Of a stretch of 36,012 bases of DNA, positions 16,288 through 24,597 are shown one piece after another. This DNA comes from Oxalobacteraceae bacterium (lineage in GTDB: Bacteria; Pseudomonadota; Gammaproteobacteria; Burkholderiales; Burkholderiaceae_D): contig JABTBR010000062.1 in assembly GCA_013284265.1 (NCBI GenBank), forward strand, positions 1 through 36,012. The letters are read 5' to 3'. Each line of letters begins with the position of its first letter. The stretch's first letter is position 1. Below the pieces are notes generated by a model. It was given only the letters and a program-made list of their open reading frames with translations, was not told where the DNA came from and made no database searches. A program made the position numbers and the translations under genes.

Positions 16288-17571
16288 TTATCCGCCCAGG
16301 AACATCTGCTGCAAATCGTTGAGGAAGCGCTGCCCCAGTTCCGTCGGGCGGATGATCTGGTGGTCGCGAAACAGCAGGCCCTTGGCCTCGGCGGCATTGA
16401 GCTGCTTTTCAATCACATTGATGTTCAGGCCAGTGCGCTCGGCGAACAGGTTCGGCGAGAAGCCCTTGTGCAGGCGCAGGGTGTTGAGCATGAACTCAAA
16501 GCCCATATCCTCGCGGCCGATCTCGTACTCCTCCTGCACCGGCGTGCCGGCCTTGACCTGATCCATATAGGCCCTGGGCTGCTTGTAGCGCGCCTGGCGC
16601 AGGATGCGGTGCGGGAAGGAGATCTTCGAATGCGCGCCGGCGCCGATGCCGAGGTAGTCGCCAAACTCCCAATAATTCAGATTGTGGCGCGCCTGATGGC
16701 CTTCCCTGGCATAGGCCGACACCTCGTACTGGCCGTAGCCCTGGGCGGCGGTCATCTCGGCGATCATGTCCTGCATGTCGGCGCTGGCGTCGTCGTCCGG
16801 CAGCACCGGCGGGTACTTGGCGAACAGGGTGTTCGGCTCCATCGTCAGGTGGTACAGCGACAGGTGCGGCGGGCCGAAGGACATCGCCGTTTGAATATCC
16901 TGGCGTGCTTCTTCCAGCGTCTGCGTCGGCAGCGCATACATCAGGTCGAGGTTGAAGTTATCGAAGTTGGCCAGCGCGATCTCCACCGCGCGGCGCGCTT
17001 CGTCGCCGTCGTGGATGCGTCCCAGCGCCTTCAGGTGACCAGGATTGAAGCTCTGGATGCCGATCGACAGGCGGTTGATGCCGCTGGCACGGTAAGACTT
17101 GAACTTCTCCGCTTCGAAGGTGCCCGGATTGGCCTCCATCGTGATCTCGGCGTCGCTTTCCAGCGGCAGCAAGGTGCGCAGGTCCGACAACAGGCGATCG
17201 AGTCCGGCCGCCGACATCAGGCTGGGCGTGCCGCCACCGATGAAGACGGTGTGTATCTTGCGGCCCCAGATCAGCGGCAGCGCCAGTTCCAGATCGGTGC
17301 GCAGCGCGTCCAGGTATTCCTTCTCCGGGAAGGCTTCGCCCTCCTTCGCTTCGTGCGAATTGAAGTCGCAGTAAGGGCATTTGCGCACGCACCAGGGGAA
17401 GTGGACGTACAGCGACAGCGGCGGCAGCGCCGCCAGGTTCAGCGCGCCGGGCTGCAGATACTTGAGCGCGGCGCCGGCGGCGTCGCCGATGCCGCTGTTG
17501 GCGGTGGCTGCGGCGGAAGGCTTGGCCGGACCGGCGGCCTTGCTGGCACCGGCGATTTTAATCGGGATCAT
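16288..17571 (-). CDS. hemW: Radical SAM heme chaperone HemW
   Basis: HemN-like radical SAM protein of 427 residues that binds heme and delivers it to respiratory enzymes; long annotated as oxygen-independent coproporphyrinogen oxidase. The 4Fe-4S cluster motif is CVRKCPYC (Cys 61, 65, 68) in HFPWCVRKCPYCDFNSH. SAM-binding FIGGGTPSL is near 110-118 and the HemW-type C-terminal wing is present. The Cys of the HemN-specific CxxxCxxCxC is replaced by Phe (CDF), the HemW signature. The first 45 residues are an Ala-rich extension, so a later start is possible. It lies 11 bases downstream of rdgB and is probably co-transcribed with it. Confidence 0.92.
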   Translation of the reverse strand: MIPIKIAGASKAAGPAKPSAAATANSGIGDAAGAALKYLQPGALNLAALPPLSLYVHFPWCVRKCPYCDFNSHEAKEGEAFPEKEYLDALRTDLELALPLIWGRKIHTVFIGGGTPSLMSAAGLDRLLSDLRTLLPLESDAEITMEANPGTFEAEKFKSYRASGINRLSIGIQSFNPGHLKALGRIHDGDEARRAVEIALANFDNFNLDLMYALPTQTLEEARQDIQTAMSFGPPHLSLYHLTMEPNTLFAKYPPVLPDDDASADMQDMIAEMTAAQGYGQYEVSAYAREGHQARHNLNYWEFGDYLGIGAGAHSKISFPHRILRQARYKQPRAYMDQVKAGTPVQEEYEIGREDMGFEFMLNTLRLHKGFSPNLFAERTGLNINVIEKQLNAAEAKGLLFRDHQIIRPTELGQRFLNDLQQMFLGG

Positions 17572-17582
17572 TCTCGTCTACC

Positions 17583-18170
17583 TCAGCCGCGCAGTTTCTC
17601 AACCAGCGCGCGCAGGGCCTGGCCGCGATGCGACAGGCGGTTCTTTTCGTCTGGCGTCAGCTCGGCGGCGCACTTGCCCAGCGCAGGAATGTAGAAATGC
17701 GGATCGTAGCCAAAGCCGCCGGCACCGCGCGGGGTGGCGATCATTTCGCCATTCCAGCGGCCGTCGGCAATCACCGGCTGCGGATCGTCGGCATGGCGCA
17801 CGAACACCAGCACGCAGTAGTAGTAAGCCGATTTGTCCGCATGCGCGGCCAGATCGGTGATCATTTTTTCATTGTTGCGGGCGTCCGATTTCGGCTCGCC
17901 GGCAAAGCGCGCCGAATACACGCCGGGCGCGCCGCCGAAGGCATTGACGCAGACGCCGGAATCGTCCGCCAGCGCCGGCAGCCCGGTCAGGCGCGATGCA
18001 TGACGGGCTTTTTCCAGTGCATTTTCGACAAAGGTATGGTGCGGTTCATCCACTTCGGGCACATCGAACTCGCCCTGGGCATGGACCGAAAAGCCGACGG
18101 TGGCCAGCAGTTCATTGAATTCTTTGAGCTTGCCGGCGTTATTGGAGGCGAGGACGAGGCGTTGAGTCAT
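17583..18170 (-). CDS. rdgB: Non-canonical purine NTP pyrophosphatase (RdgB/HAM1)
   Basis: House-cleaning enzyme hydrolysing dITP, ITP and XTP to monophosphates. 195 residues, normal length. Motifs: VLASNNAGKLKEF at the N-terminus, PALADDSGVCVNAFGGAPG (about 65-83) with the metal-binding acidic residues, YSARFAG, and GGFGYDPHFYIP (about 150-161). The start at 18170 is used because the fold begins directly there; an upstream in-frame extension is low-complexity. A -10-like TACAAT on the minus strand (18202-18207) may be its promoter. Confidence 0.95.
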   Translation of the reverse strand: MTQRLVLASNNAGKLKEFNELLATVGFSVHAQGEFDVPEVDEPHHTFVENALEKARHASRLTGLPALADDSGVCVNAFGGAPGVYSARFAGEPKSDARNNEKMITDLAAHADKSAYYYCVLVFVRHADDPQPVIADGRWNGEMIATPRGAGGFGYDPHFYIPALGKCAAELTPDEKNRLSHRGQALRALVEKLRG

Positions 18171-18300
18171 GGGTAATCGAAGTAGCGGTAAAAGTGCCGC
18201 CATTGTAAACCCTTTTGCGGGGCGGGCAGCCAAAGCCCCGCCTGCCCCGCCAGTGCGCCGGTAGCGCCAATGTGCGGCTGCCCGGCCTGTCCCGCTTCGC

Positions 18301-19311
18301 TTAAGCGGCGACCTGCAACACCAGCTTGCCGTTGTTGCCACCGCTGAACAGCTTGGCGAAGGTCTCCGGGAAGGTATCCAGACCCTGCACCACGTCTTCG
18401 CGGGTCTTCAGCTTGCCCTCGGCGATCCAGCCGCCCATGGCCACGATGGCTTCCATCGCGCGGGGATAGTAGTCCAGCACCATCACGCCGCGCATGGTGG
18501 CGCGCTTGATCATAATCTGCATGTAGTTCGACGGGCCTTGCATGGCACTGGTGTTGTTGTACTGCGAGATCGCGCCGCAGATCACCACGCGGGCGCCCAT
18601 CGCCAGCCGTCCCAGCACCGCATCGAGAATGGCGCCGCCGACATTGTCGAAGAACACATCCACGCCCTTGGGCGCATGCTTCTTCAGCGCCTCGGCCACG
18701 TCCTCGTTCTTGTAGTCGATGGCGGCGTCAAAGCCCAGTTCCTCGATCAGGTAGCGCACCTTGTCGGCACCGCCGGCGATGCCGATCACGCGGGCGCCTT
18801 TCAGCTTGGCGATCTGGCCCACGATCATGCCCACCGCGCCGGCCGCGCCGGACACCACCACCGTGTCGCCCGCCTTGGGCTGGCCCACGTCGAGCAGGCC
18901 GAAGTAGGCGGTCAGGCCGGTCATGCCCAGGCCACCCAGATACAGCGGCAGCGGCGCCAGTTTTGGATCGACCTTGTTCAGGCCCTGGCCGTTCGAGATC
19001 GCATATTCCTGCACACCCAGCATGCCGCTCACATGCTCGCCCACGGCGAAACCGGGATGCTGCGAAGCCGTCACCCGGCCCACGGCGATGGCGCGCATCA
19101 CTTCACCAATGGCCACCGGCGGCATATACGAATCCTCGCTGGGGGCCATCCAGCCGCGCATGGCCGGGTCGAGCGAGACGTACAGGATCTGGATCTGGAC
19201 CTGGCCTTCGGCCGGGGCTTCCAGTGGCGCCGCCACGTAGTCGAAATCGCTGCGCGACACGGCGCCGTTCGGACGGCGGGCAAGACGGAACTGGTGATTG
19301 ACGGTATTCAT
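18301..19311 (-). CDS. NADP-dependent MDR-family oxidoreductase (leukotriene B4 dehydrogenase/CurA type)
   Basis: Medium-chain dehydrogenase/reductase of 336 residues without the zinc-binding residues. The N-terminal substrate domain carries YVSLDPAMRGWM (about 44-55). The Rossmann domain has GMTGLTAYFGLLDVG and the nucleotide loop VSGAAGAVGMIVGQIAKLKGARVIGIAGG (about 153-181). FFDNVGG and the C-terminal MRGVMVLDYY stretch also match. Relatives reduce alpha,beta-unsaturated ketones and aldehydes with NADPH. RBS AAGGAAAA precedes the start. It is divergent from the LysR gene across 135 bases, the usual arrangement for a LysR target. Confidence 0.9.
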   Translation of the reverse strand: MNTVNHQFRLARRPNGAVSRSDFDYVAAPLEAPAEGQVQIQILYVSLDPAMRGWMAPSEDSYMPPVAIGEVMRAIAVGRVTASQHPGFAVGEHVSGMLGVQEYAISNGQGLNKVDPKLAPLPLYLGGLGMTGLTAYFGLLDVGQPKAGDTVVVSGAAGAVGMIVGQIAKLKGARVIGIAGGADKVRYLIEELGFDAAIDYKNEDVAEALKKHAPKGVDVFFDNVGGAILDAVLGRLAMGARVVICGAISQYNNTSAMQGPSNYMQIMIKRATMRGVMVLDYYPRAMEAIVAMGGWIAEGKLKTREDVVQGLDTFPETFAKLFSGGNNGKLVLQVAA

Positions 19312-19373
19312 GGCGTTTTCCTTGGCTAAGTGTGTGGTACTGACGGAAATCAGTATAGGCCCGCTTTCCGTGC

Positions 19374-19388
19374 TTGATAAGTCATCAA
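19374..19388. promoter_or_regulatory. LysR-type operator candidate
   Basis: TTGAT (19374-19378) and ATCAA (19384-19388) form a 15-bp interrupted palindrome with a 5-base centre, a typical LysR-box shape. It lies between the divergent oxidoreductase and LysR genes, 58 bases before the regulator's ATG. Confidence 0.55.
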
Positions 19389-19446
19389 TACCACATTACA
19401 TTGTTGGCTAGATCAGGACAATCGCAGCACCATCACCAGGAAAATC

Positions 19447-20355
19447 ATGCCTAATCCACAATACCTGGCCGTCTTCGCCAGCATCATCAAGGAAGGCAGC
19501 ATCAGCGCCGCCGCGACCCAGCTGGGGGTGGGCAAGTCGGTGGTGTCGCGCCAGCTGGCCAAGCTGGAAGAGGAACTGGGCGCGCGCCTGATCCAGCGCT
19601 CGACCCGGCGCCTGGCGCTGACCGAGATCGGCGAGCTGGTGCTGGAGCAGGCGCGCCAGATCGAGCGCGCGCTGGGCAATATCGAGCAGCTCACCGACCA
19701 GTACCAGCAGCAGGTGCGCGGCATGCTGCGCGTGTCCTGCTCGATCGCCGCGCGCCGCCTGCTGGTGCCGCTGCTGACCGAGTTCACCGCCCTGCACCCG
19801 CAGGTGAGGATAGCCTTGCAGCTGGAAGACCGCATGGTGGACCTGATCGCCGAACAGATCGACGTGGCGATCCGCACCACCAGCATGGTCGACTCCACGC
19901 TGGTGGCGCGCAAGCTGGCCGACAATCCCAGCTGCATCGCCGCCGCCCCGTCCTATCTGGCGCGCGCGGGCACGCCGCGGACGCCGCACGAGCTGACGGC
20001 GCACGCCTGCCTGATATACGCCAATGGCGGCAAGGTGTTCGATGAGTGGACCTTCATGGGAGTGGACGGGCTGTATGCCATCCGCGTCACGGGAGCGCTG
20101 CAGATCAATGATGGCGGCTCGCTGGTCACGGCCGCCGTCGCCGGCGCGGGGATCATGCGCGGGCCGCTGGGGCTGATGCGCCAGGAGCTGGCGCGTGGCC
20201 TGCTGGTTCCGGTGCTGGCCCATTGCGAGCTGCCGCCGGGACCGTCGAGCTACGCCGTCTACCCGGCGCGCGAGTTCCTCGCGCCGAAGACCTCGGCCTT
20301 TGTCGATTTTCTGATTGAGCGGCTGGGCCAGCGGCAGCAGGCCAGGCAAGCTTGA
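19447..20355 (+). CDS. LysR-family transcriptional regulator
   Basis: A 302-residue LTTR. The winged HTH occupies residues 1-60 (FASIIKEGSISAAATQLGVGKSVVSRQLAKLEEELGARLIQRSTRRLALTEIG is contiguous and canonical). A linker helix and a two-lobe periplasmic-binding-protein-like inducer domain follow (about 90-290, with DVAIRTTSMVDSTLVARKL). It belongs to the subgroup in which ARKLADNPSCIAAAPSYLAR precedes the second lobe, common for regulators of neighbouring oxidoreductases. It probably controls the divergent MDR gene and itself. Confidence 0.92.
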   Translation: MPNPQYLAVFASIIKEGSISAAATQLGVGKSVVSRQLAKLEEELGARLIQRSTRRLALTEIGELVLEQARQIERALGNIEQLTDQYQQQVRGMLRVSCSIAARRLLVPLLTEFTALHPQVRIALQLEDRMVDLIAEQIDVAIRTTSMVDSTLVARKLADNPSCIAAAPSYLARAGTPRTPHELTAHACLIYANGGKVFDEWTFMGVDGLYAIRVTGALQINDGGSLVTAAVAGAGIMRGPLGLMRQELARGLLVPVLAHCELPPGPSSYAVYPAREFLAPKTSAFVDFLIERLGQRQQARQA

Positions 20356-20370
20356 GGGCCATCGCGGCTC

Positions 20371-20441
20371 TTAGAACCCACGGCAAAGAGCCGGGGTCTG
20401 ACCCGACGGGTCAGACCCCAGGGGTAAGCCTTGGGTTTTAA
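20371..20441. repeat. Dispersed palindromic element, complete copy
   Basis: The 71-bp element has outer inverted ends TTAGAACCCACGG (20371-20383) and CCTTGGGTTTTAA (20429-20441; 11 of 13 pair). Its core is a perfect 12-bp hairpin, GGGGTCTGACCC (20393-20404) against GGGTCAGACCCC (20408-20419) with a 3-base loop. A second, inverted and truncated copy is at 35970-36012. It lies between the LysR gene and rph, both of which are transcribed towards it, so it could also terminate them. It has no coding content and resembles REP/MITE-type elements. Confidence 0.85.
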
Positions 20442-20464
20442 TCGGGTCAGCGGCGCGCTGAGTT

Positions 20465-21199
20465 TTATACCGCCAGGCCCAGCGCCTGCTTCTGCAACTT
20501 GATCAGGTCGGCGATACCGCCCTGCGCCAGATCGAGCAAACGGTCCATGCCGGCGCGGTCGAAGGCGGCGCCTTCGGCGGTACCCTGCACCTCGATGAAG
20601 TGGCCGGCGTCGGTCATGACCACATTCATGTCGGTGTCGCAGCCGGAATCCTCAATATAGTCCAGGTCCAGCACCGGCATGCCCTGGTACACGCCGACCG
20701 AGATCGCGGCGACGAAATGCTTGACCGGGATGGCCGGCACGGCGCCGCGCGCCACCAGCTTGGAGAAGGCGTCGTAGGCGGCGACCATGGCGCCGGTGAT
20801 CGAGGCGGTGCGGGTGCCGCCGTCGGCCTGGATCACGTCGCAGTCGAGATGCAGCGTGCGTTCGCCGAAGGCCTGCAAATCAAAGGCGGCGCGCAGCGAG
20901 CGGCCGATCAGGCGCTGGATCTCCTGGGTGCGGCCGGACTGCTTGCCGCGCGCGGCCTCGCGGTCCATGCGGGTGTGGGTCGAACGCGGCAGCATACCGT
21001 ATTCGGCCGTCATCCAGCCCTGGCCCTTGCCCTTCAAAAATCCCGGCACCTTGTCTTCGATGCTGGCCGTGCAGATCACCTTGGTGTCGCCGCACTCGAT
21101 CAGTACCGACCCTTCGGCATGCTTGGTGTAGTCGCGGGTCAGGCGCAGGGTGCGCAGGGCGTCGACCGGGCGGCCGCTGGGGCGGGATACAAATGTCAT
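20465..21199 (-). CDS. rph: Ribonuclease PH
   Basis: Phosphorolytic 3'-to-5' exoribonuclease that trims tRNA and rRNA precursors. 244 residues, full length, so not the truncated form known in some E. coli K-12 strains. Key segments: RPSGRPVDALRTLRLTRDYT at the start, MTAEYGMLPRSTHTRMDREAARGKQSGRTQEIQRLIGRSLRA (about 63-105), the phosphate-site and catalytic region DCDVIQADGGTRTASITGA (about 118-136), and MNVVMTDAGHFIEVQGTAEG (about 192-211). The RBS AGGAAAG is clear. It starts 7 bases after the PP2C stop and ends the kinase-phosphatase-rph transcription unit. Confidence 0.97.
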   Translation of the reverse strand: MTFVSRPSGRPVDALRTLRLTRDYTKHAEGSVLIECGDTKVICTASIEDKVPGFLKGKGQGWMTAEYGMLPRSTHTRMDREAARGKQSGRTQEIQRLIGRSLRAAFDLQAFGERTLHLDCDVIQADGGTRTASITGAMVAAYDAFSKLVARGAVPAIPVKHFVAAISVGVYQGMPVLDLDYIEDSGCDTDMNVVMTDAGHFIEVQGTAEGAAFDRAGMDRLLDLAQGGIADLIKLQKQALGLAV

Positions 21200-21206
21200 G
21201 GCTTTC

Positions 21207-22175
21207 CTATTTCAATATCTGGGATGATTTTTCTATCGCACCGCGGATTTCCGCGATGGCTCTTTCAATTTCGTCGTCGTTGAAGGCGTCGATGTTCTCG
21301 TCCGGCGCGCCGTCGGCCGGGGCATCGACCATGGCATGGCCGATGGTGGTGCTGTGCAGGTCGTCCGGCAGCATTTCGGTCGAGATCACGGTGGACTGGC
21401 CCTCGCCGCTCATGGTGTTGACGCCATCGAGGATGGAGCGGCCCTGCCACATGATGGCCAGCGCCGTCACATTGTCGCTGCTCGCGCCGGCCGTGGCCAG
21501 CGCGGACACCAGCATCTCGGGGATCGCGCGCACGATGGTCTGGTGCTGCAGCGAGCGCAGCATTTCTTCGTCCGGCACCATCGACCACAACCCGTCCGAA
21601 CACAATAACATCAGGTCGCCCGGCATCAGGCTGGCGCGCTGCGACAGTTCCACCCGCGGCAGGCTGGCCGCGCCCAGGCAGTTATACAGCTTGTTGCGGT
21701 CCGGGTGGGTCGAGCGTTCCGACGGCGCGGCCAGGCCCTTGGCGATCAGGTTCTCGATATGCGAGTGGTCGCGTGTGCGCCCCAGTATCGTGCCGTTGCG
21801 TATCCAGTACAGGCGCGAATCGCCGCAATGGGCCCACACCGCCGTGTTGTGCTGGATCAGGCAGGCCACGATGGTGGTGCGCGGCGTGTCCGGCATATTG
21901 TTGAGGGCTCGATAGCGGTGAATTTCCTGATGCGCGGCCAGGAAGGCGTCTTCCAGGAAGCGCTCGGGCTTTTTCACATGGGGCGTGGCCTGCTGCTGGA
22001 ACAGCTCGGAAATGGTCTGCATCGCCAGCGCGGCGGCGATCTCGCCGCGCAGATGTCCTCCCATGCCGTCGGCCAGCACCAGCAGCAGCGCGTCGCGCGT
22101 GAAGCTGTAGCCCATCCGGTCCTGGTTGACTTTGCGTCCGCCGATGTTGCTTTCCTGGTATACGGAGAATTGCAT
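21207..22175 (-). CDS. PP2C-family Ser/Thr protein phosphatase
   Basis: Metal-dependent phosphatase of 322 residues. Motifs: VNQDRMGYS (17-25), LADGMGGH (34-41, metal-binding Asp 36), HCGDSRLYWIRNG, LLCSDGLWSMVPDEEM and ASSDNVTALAI (about 260). The C-terminal 70 residues are acidic and lack a known domain. The gene follows the kinase by 34 bases and overlaps no other gene; together they form a reversible phosphorylation pair. It is cytosolic, with no membrane segment. Confidence 0.93.
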   Translation of the reverse strand: MQFSVYQESNIGGRKVNQDRMGYSFTRDALLLVLADGMGGHLRGEIAAALAMQTISELFQQQATPHVKKPERFLEDAFLAAHQEIHRYRALNNMPDTPRTTIVACLIQHNTAVWAHCGDSRLYWIRNGTILGRTRDHSHIENLIAKGLAAPSERSTHPDRNKLYNCLGAASLPRVELSQRASLMPGDLMLLCSDGLWSMVPDEEMLRSLQHQTIVRAIPEMLVSALATAGASSDNVTALAIMWQGRSILDGVNTMSGEGQSTVISTEMLPDDLHSTTIGHAMVDAPADGAPDENIDAFNDDEIERAIAEIRGAIEKSSQILK

Positions 22176-22209
22176 GTGCGGCCTTGTGTTTCTTCAGTTA
22201 GTGGGGCGC

Positions 22210-23211
22210 TTACGGTTGCTGCGTGCTGGGGCCGGACGCATCCTTCTTGCGGGCCAGCCGGCCCAGGCGTTCGACCACGCTGCGCCAGCCGCTTTTGGGT
22301 TCCGGTTGCGGCGCCGCCGGCAAGGGCGGCACCGGCGCGCGCAGCGCCTTTTGCAGCTCGAACAGGCTTTGCGGCCGCGCCAGCGGGTCCATTTGCAGGC
22401 ACCAGCGCACCAGCTTGATCAGATCGGGCGAGTACAGCCCTTCGAGCTTGGCGAAGTGGGCATCCATCTTGTCTTCGGTCTTGCGCTGTTCGGCCGGCTG
22501 GGGCGCCGAGCCGACCATGCAGGCGAACATCGAGGCGCCGATGCTGTACACATCGGTCCACGGTCCCAGTCCGCCGCTGCGCGAATACAGTTCCACCGGC
22601 GCGAAGCCGGGCGTGTACATCGGCGTGAGCATGGGCAGGTCGCTGTTGACGGTCTGGCGCGCCGCGCCAAAGTCGAGCAGCAGCGGCGTGCCGTCGTTGC
22701 GCAGATAGATATTGGCCGGCTTCAGGTCCAGATGCAGCAGGGAATTGGCGTGCACCTCCCTCAGGCCCTTGAGCACCTGTACGAAGATCTGGCGGATGAA
22801 GGCCTCGCCCATCTTGCTGCCGCGCGTGCGCTGGCGGTGGATCTGCTCCTGCAGCGAATGGCCGGACTCATAGGCCATCACCATATACACGGTGTCGTTG
22901 CCACGGAAAAAATTGAGCACCCGCACCACATTCGGGTGGGCGATGCGCGCCAACGCCCTGCCCTCCTCGAAGAAGCATTTCAGGCCGATCCGGAACACGG
23001 CCAGATTGGCCTTCGAGATGGCAGGCAGCAGTTCGCCCGGTTCGCGCAGCGCCAATGCGCTGGGCAGATATTCTTTGATCGCCACGGTGTTGCCGTCCGG
23101 GTCATAGGCCAGATATACAATACTGAACCCACCGGACGCAATTTTCTTTACAATGCGATATCCAGCAATTTCCAGACCATCGGGCAACGGGGCGTTGTTT
23201 TGTACAGCCAT
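22210..23211 (-). CDS. Hanks-type Ser/Thr protein kinase, non-RD
   Basis: A 333-residue kinase domain with no membrane segment or sensor domain. The glycine loop is ASGGFSIVYLA (25-35), the ATP-anchoring Lys is in VAIKEYL (Lys 46), the catalytic loop is LLHLDLKPANI (HLD in place of HRD; Asp 162, Lys 164, Asn 167), and the metal loop is DFG (180-182). GFAPVEL stands where APE is expected. Missing the Arg of HRD marks it as a non-RD kinase, usually not activated by loop phosphorylation. The start at 23211 is supported by AGGAAACC directly upstream. It heads the operon with PP2C and rph. Confidence 0.92.
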   Translation of the reverse strand: MAVQNNAPLPDGLEIAGYRIVKKIASGGFSIVYLAYDPDGNTVAIKEYLPSALALREPGELLPAISKANLAVFRIGLKCFFEEGRALARIAHPNVVRVLNFFRGNDTVYMVMAYESGHSLQEQIHRQRTRGSKMGEAFIRQIFVQVLKGLREVHANSLLHLDLKPANIYLRNDGTPLLLDFGAARQTVNSDLPMLTPMYTPGFAPVELYSRSGGLGPWTDVYSIGASMFACMVGSAPQPAEQRKTEDKMDAHFAKLEGLYSPDLIKLVRWCLQMDPLARPQSLFELQKALRAPVPPLPAAPQPEPKSGWRSVVERLGRLARKKDASGPSTQQP

Positions 23212-23284
23212 AGGTTTCCTCGCCTCAACATACCGATTGTGTGGATAAATCACTGTTTTGTAAAGATTAAATCGGGGACATCCA

Positions 23285-24190
23285 TTGAGCATTTCCAGCA
23301 TGACAGGCTACGCGGTTGCCACCAGCGAAAGCGCTGCGGGGACATTGACGATCGAAATCAAGAGCGTGAATTCGCGCTTTCTGGATTTGCAGTTTCGAAT
23401 AAACGACGATTTACGCGCGCTTGAGCCCGATTTACGTACCGCCATTATGGCCGCAATCACACGCGGCAAGGTAGAGCTGCGTCTCAGTTTCGGACGCAAG
23501 GCGGCCACCGCCGGCACCCAGGCGCTGAATATGCCACTTTTGACCGAACTGCAACGTTTGCAGGTCGAAGTGGGCAAGCATTTCGTCGGCGCGCCGGTCA
23601 TGACGGTGGCCGAATTGCTGCGCTGGCCAGGCGTCATCGAGGAAGCCCAGATCGGCCAGGAATCGCTGCAGGCCGACGTCGCCACGCTGACCGCCCGCAC
23701 CGTCGCCGCGTTTGTTACCAGCCGCCAGCGCGAAGGCGCGGCGCTCGAAGCGATGCTGACCACCCGCATCGATGCGATGGAACAAATCGTCAAACGGATC
23801 ACCCCGCTGATTCCCCAAGTTGTTGCAGCATTCCAACAAAAAGCCGTCGAGCGCATGCAGGACGCGCTGGGTCTGGCCTGCCAGGGATCGAATTCGGCGC
23901 TGTCGCGCCAGGACGCGCTCGAGCGTATCCGCCAGGAAGTGATCCTGTACGGCATTCGCATCGACGTAGCCGAAGAGCTGGGCCGCCTGTCGGCCCACCT
24001 GAGCGAGACCCGCCACATCCTGAAAAAAGGCGGCCAGGTCGGCAAGCGCCTGGACTTCATGATGCAGGAGCTCAACCGCGAAGCCAACACCCTGGGCGCC
24101 AAAGCCTCCGTCAAGGAGCTGGCCGACGCGTCGATGGAACTGAAGCTGCTGATCGAGCAGATGCGCGAACAGGTGCAGAACCTGGAATAA
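23285..24190 (+). CDS. yicC: YicC-family endoribonuclease
   Basis: YicC/YloC protein of 301 residues, implicated in RNA turnover. It begins with the TTG at 23285 giving M-S-I-S-S-M-T-G-Y, since SMTGY sits near the start in the family and GGGGA (23274-23278) is correctly spaced. The internal ATG at 23300 would leave no residues before MTGY. Key motifs: EIKSVNSRFLDLQFR (about 24-38), RGKVELRLSFGR (about 60-71), and the C-terminal DUF1732 region with RLSAHLSETRHILKKGGQVGKRLDFMMQELNREANTLGAKA. It is divergent from the kinase. The usual partner gmk is not downstream; an MCP remnant is there instead. Confidence 0.93.
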   Translation: MSISSMTGYAVATSESAAGTLTIEIKSVNSRFLDLQFRINDDLRALEPDLRTAIMAAITRGKVELRLSFGRKAATAGTQALNMPLLTELQRLQVEVGKHFVGAPVMTVAELLRWPGVIEEAQIGQESLQADVATLTARTVAAFVTSRQREGAALEAMLTTRIDAMEQIVKRITPLIPQVVAAFQQKAVERMQDALGLACQGSNSALSRQDALERIRQEVILYGIRIDVAEELGRLSAHLSETRHILKKGGQVGKRLDFMMQELNREANTLGAKASVKELADASMELKLLIEQMREQVQNLE

Positions 24191-24291
24191 GGTCGGCTGA
24201 CCGGAGGAATAGCGCCATGCCGTGGCCGACCGATGGCGCGGGCCAAAACACCGCGCCATCGTTGCGCTATCTTCCCGCGCCTGGGCATCGA

Positions 24292-24522
24292 TCGCTGGAA
24301 CAAACCGCATCGTCCATGGAGCAGCTGACCAGCACCGTCAAGCAGAACGCCGACCATGCGCCGTGGCATCCGAGGTGCGCGATCTGGCCCAGCGCTCCGC
24401 CGCCGCCAAGGAGATCAAGACCCTGATCGGCGATTCAGTCGAACAAGTCCACGGGCGCGCAACTGGTCGATCGGGCGGGCGCCACCGTGGATGCGATCGT
24501 CGCCAGCGTCAAGCGCGTGAGC
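24292..24522 (+). pseudogene. Methyl-accepting chemotaxis protein remnant with internal deletion
   Basis: Translation in shifting frames gives SLEQTASSMEQLTSTVKQNAD (from 24292), then directly VASEVRDLAQRSAAAKEIK and TLIGDSVEQV, then, after a further frame change, GAQLVDRAGATVDAIVASVKRVS up to about 24522. Compared with the intact MCP at 13753-15480, about 75 codons including the signalling hairpin tip are missing at the junction near 24358. One Val codon is also lost and a frameshift lies near 24450. It has no start codon, membrane segment or C-terminus. This is a decaying fragment, not a functional receptor. Confidence 0.85.
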
Positions 24523-24597
24523 GGCGGCGATGACCGCGCCCCGTTCGGCCCTCCCCAGGCCGAGCCAGGCGGCGCCCCGGGCTGGGTGCGCGCCCGT

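Noticed and set aside
18215..18240. GC-rich hairpin between rdgB and the MDR gene as a terminator
   Set aside because: GCGGGGC/GCCCCGC pair but no U-tract follows on either strand, so a terminator call is not supported.
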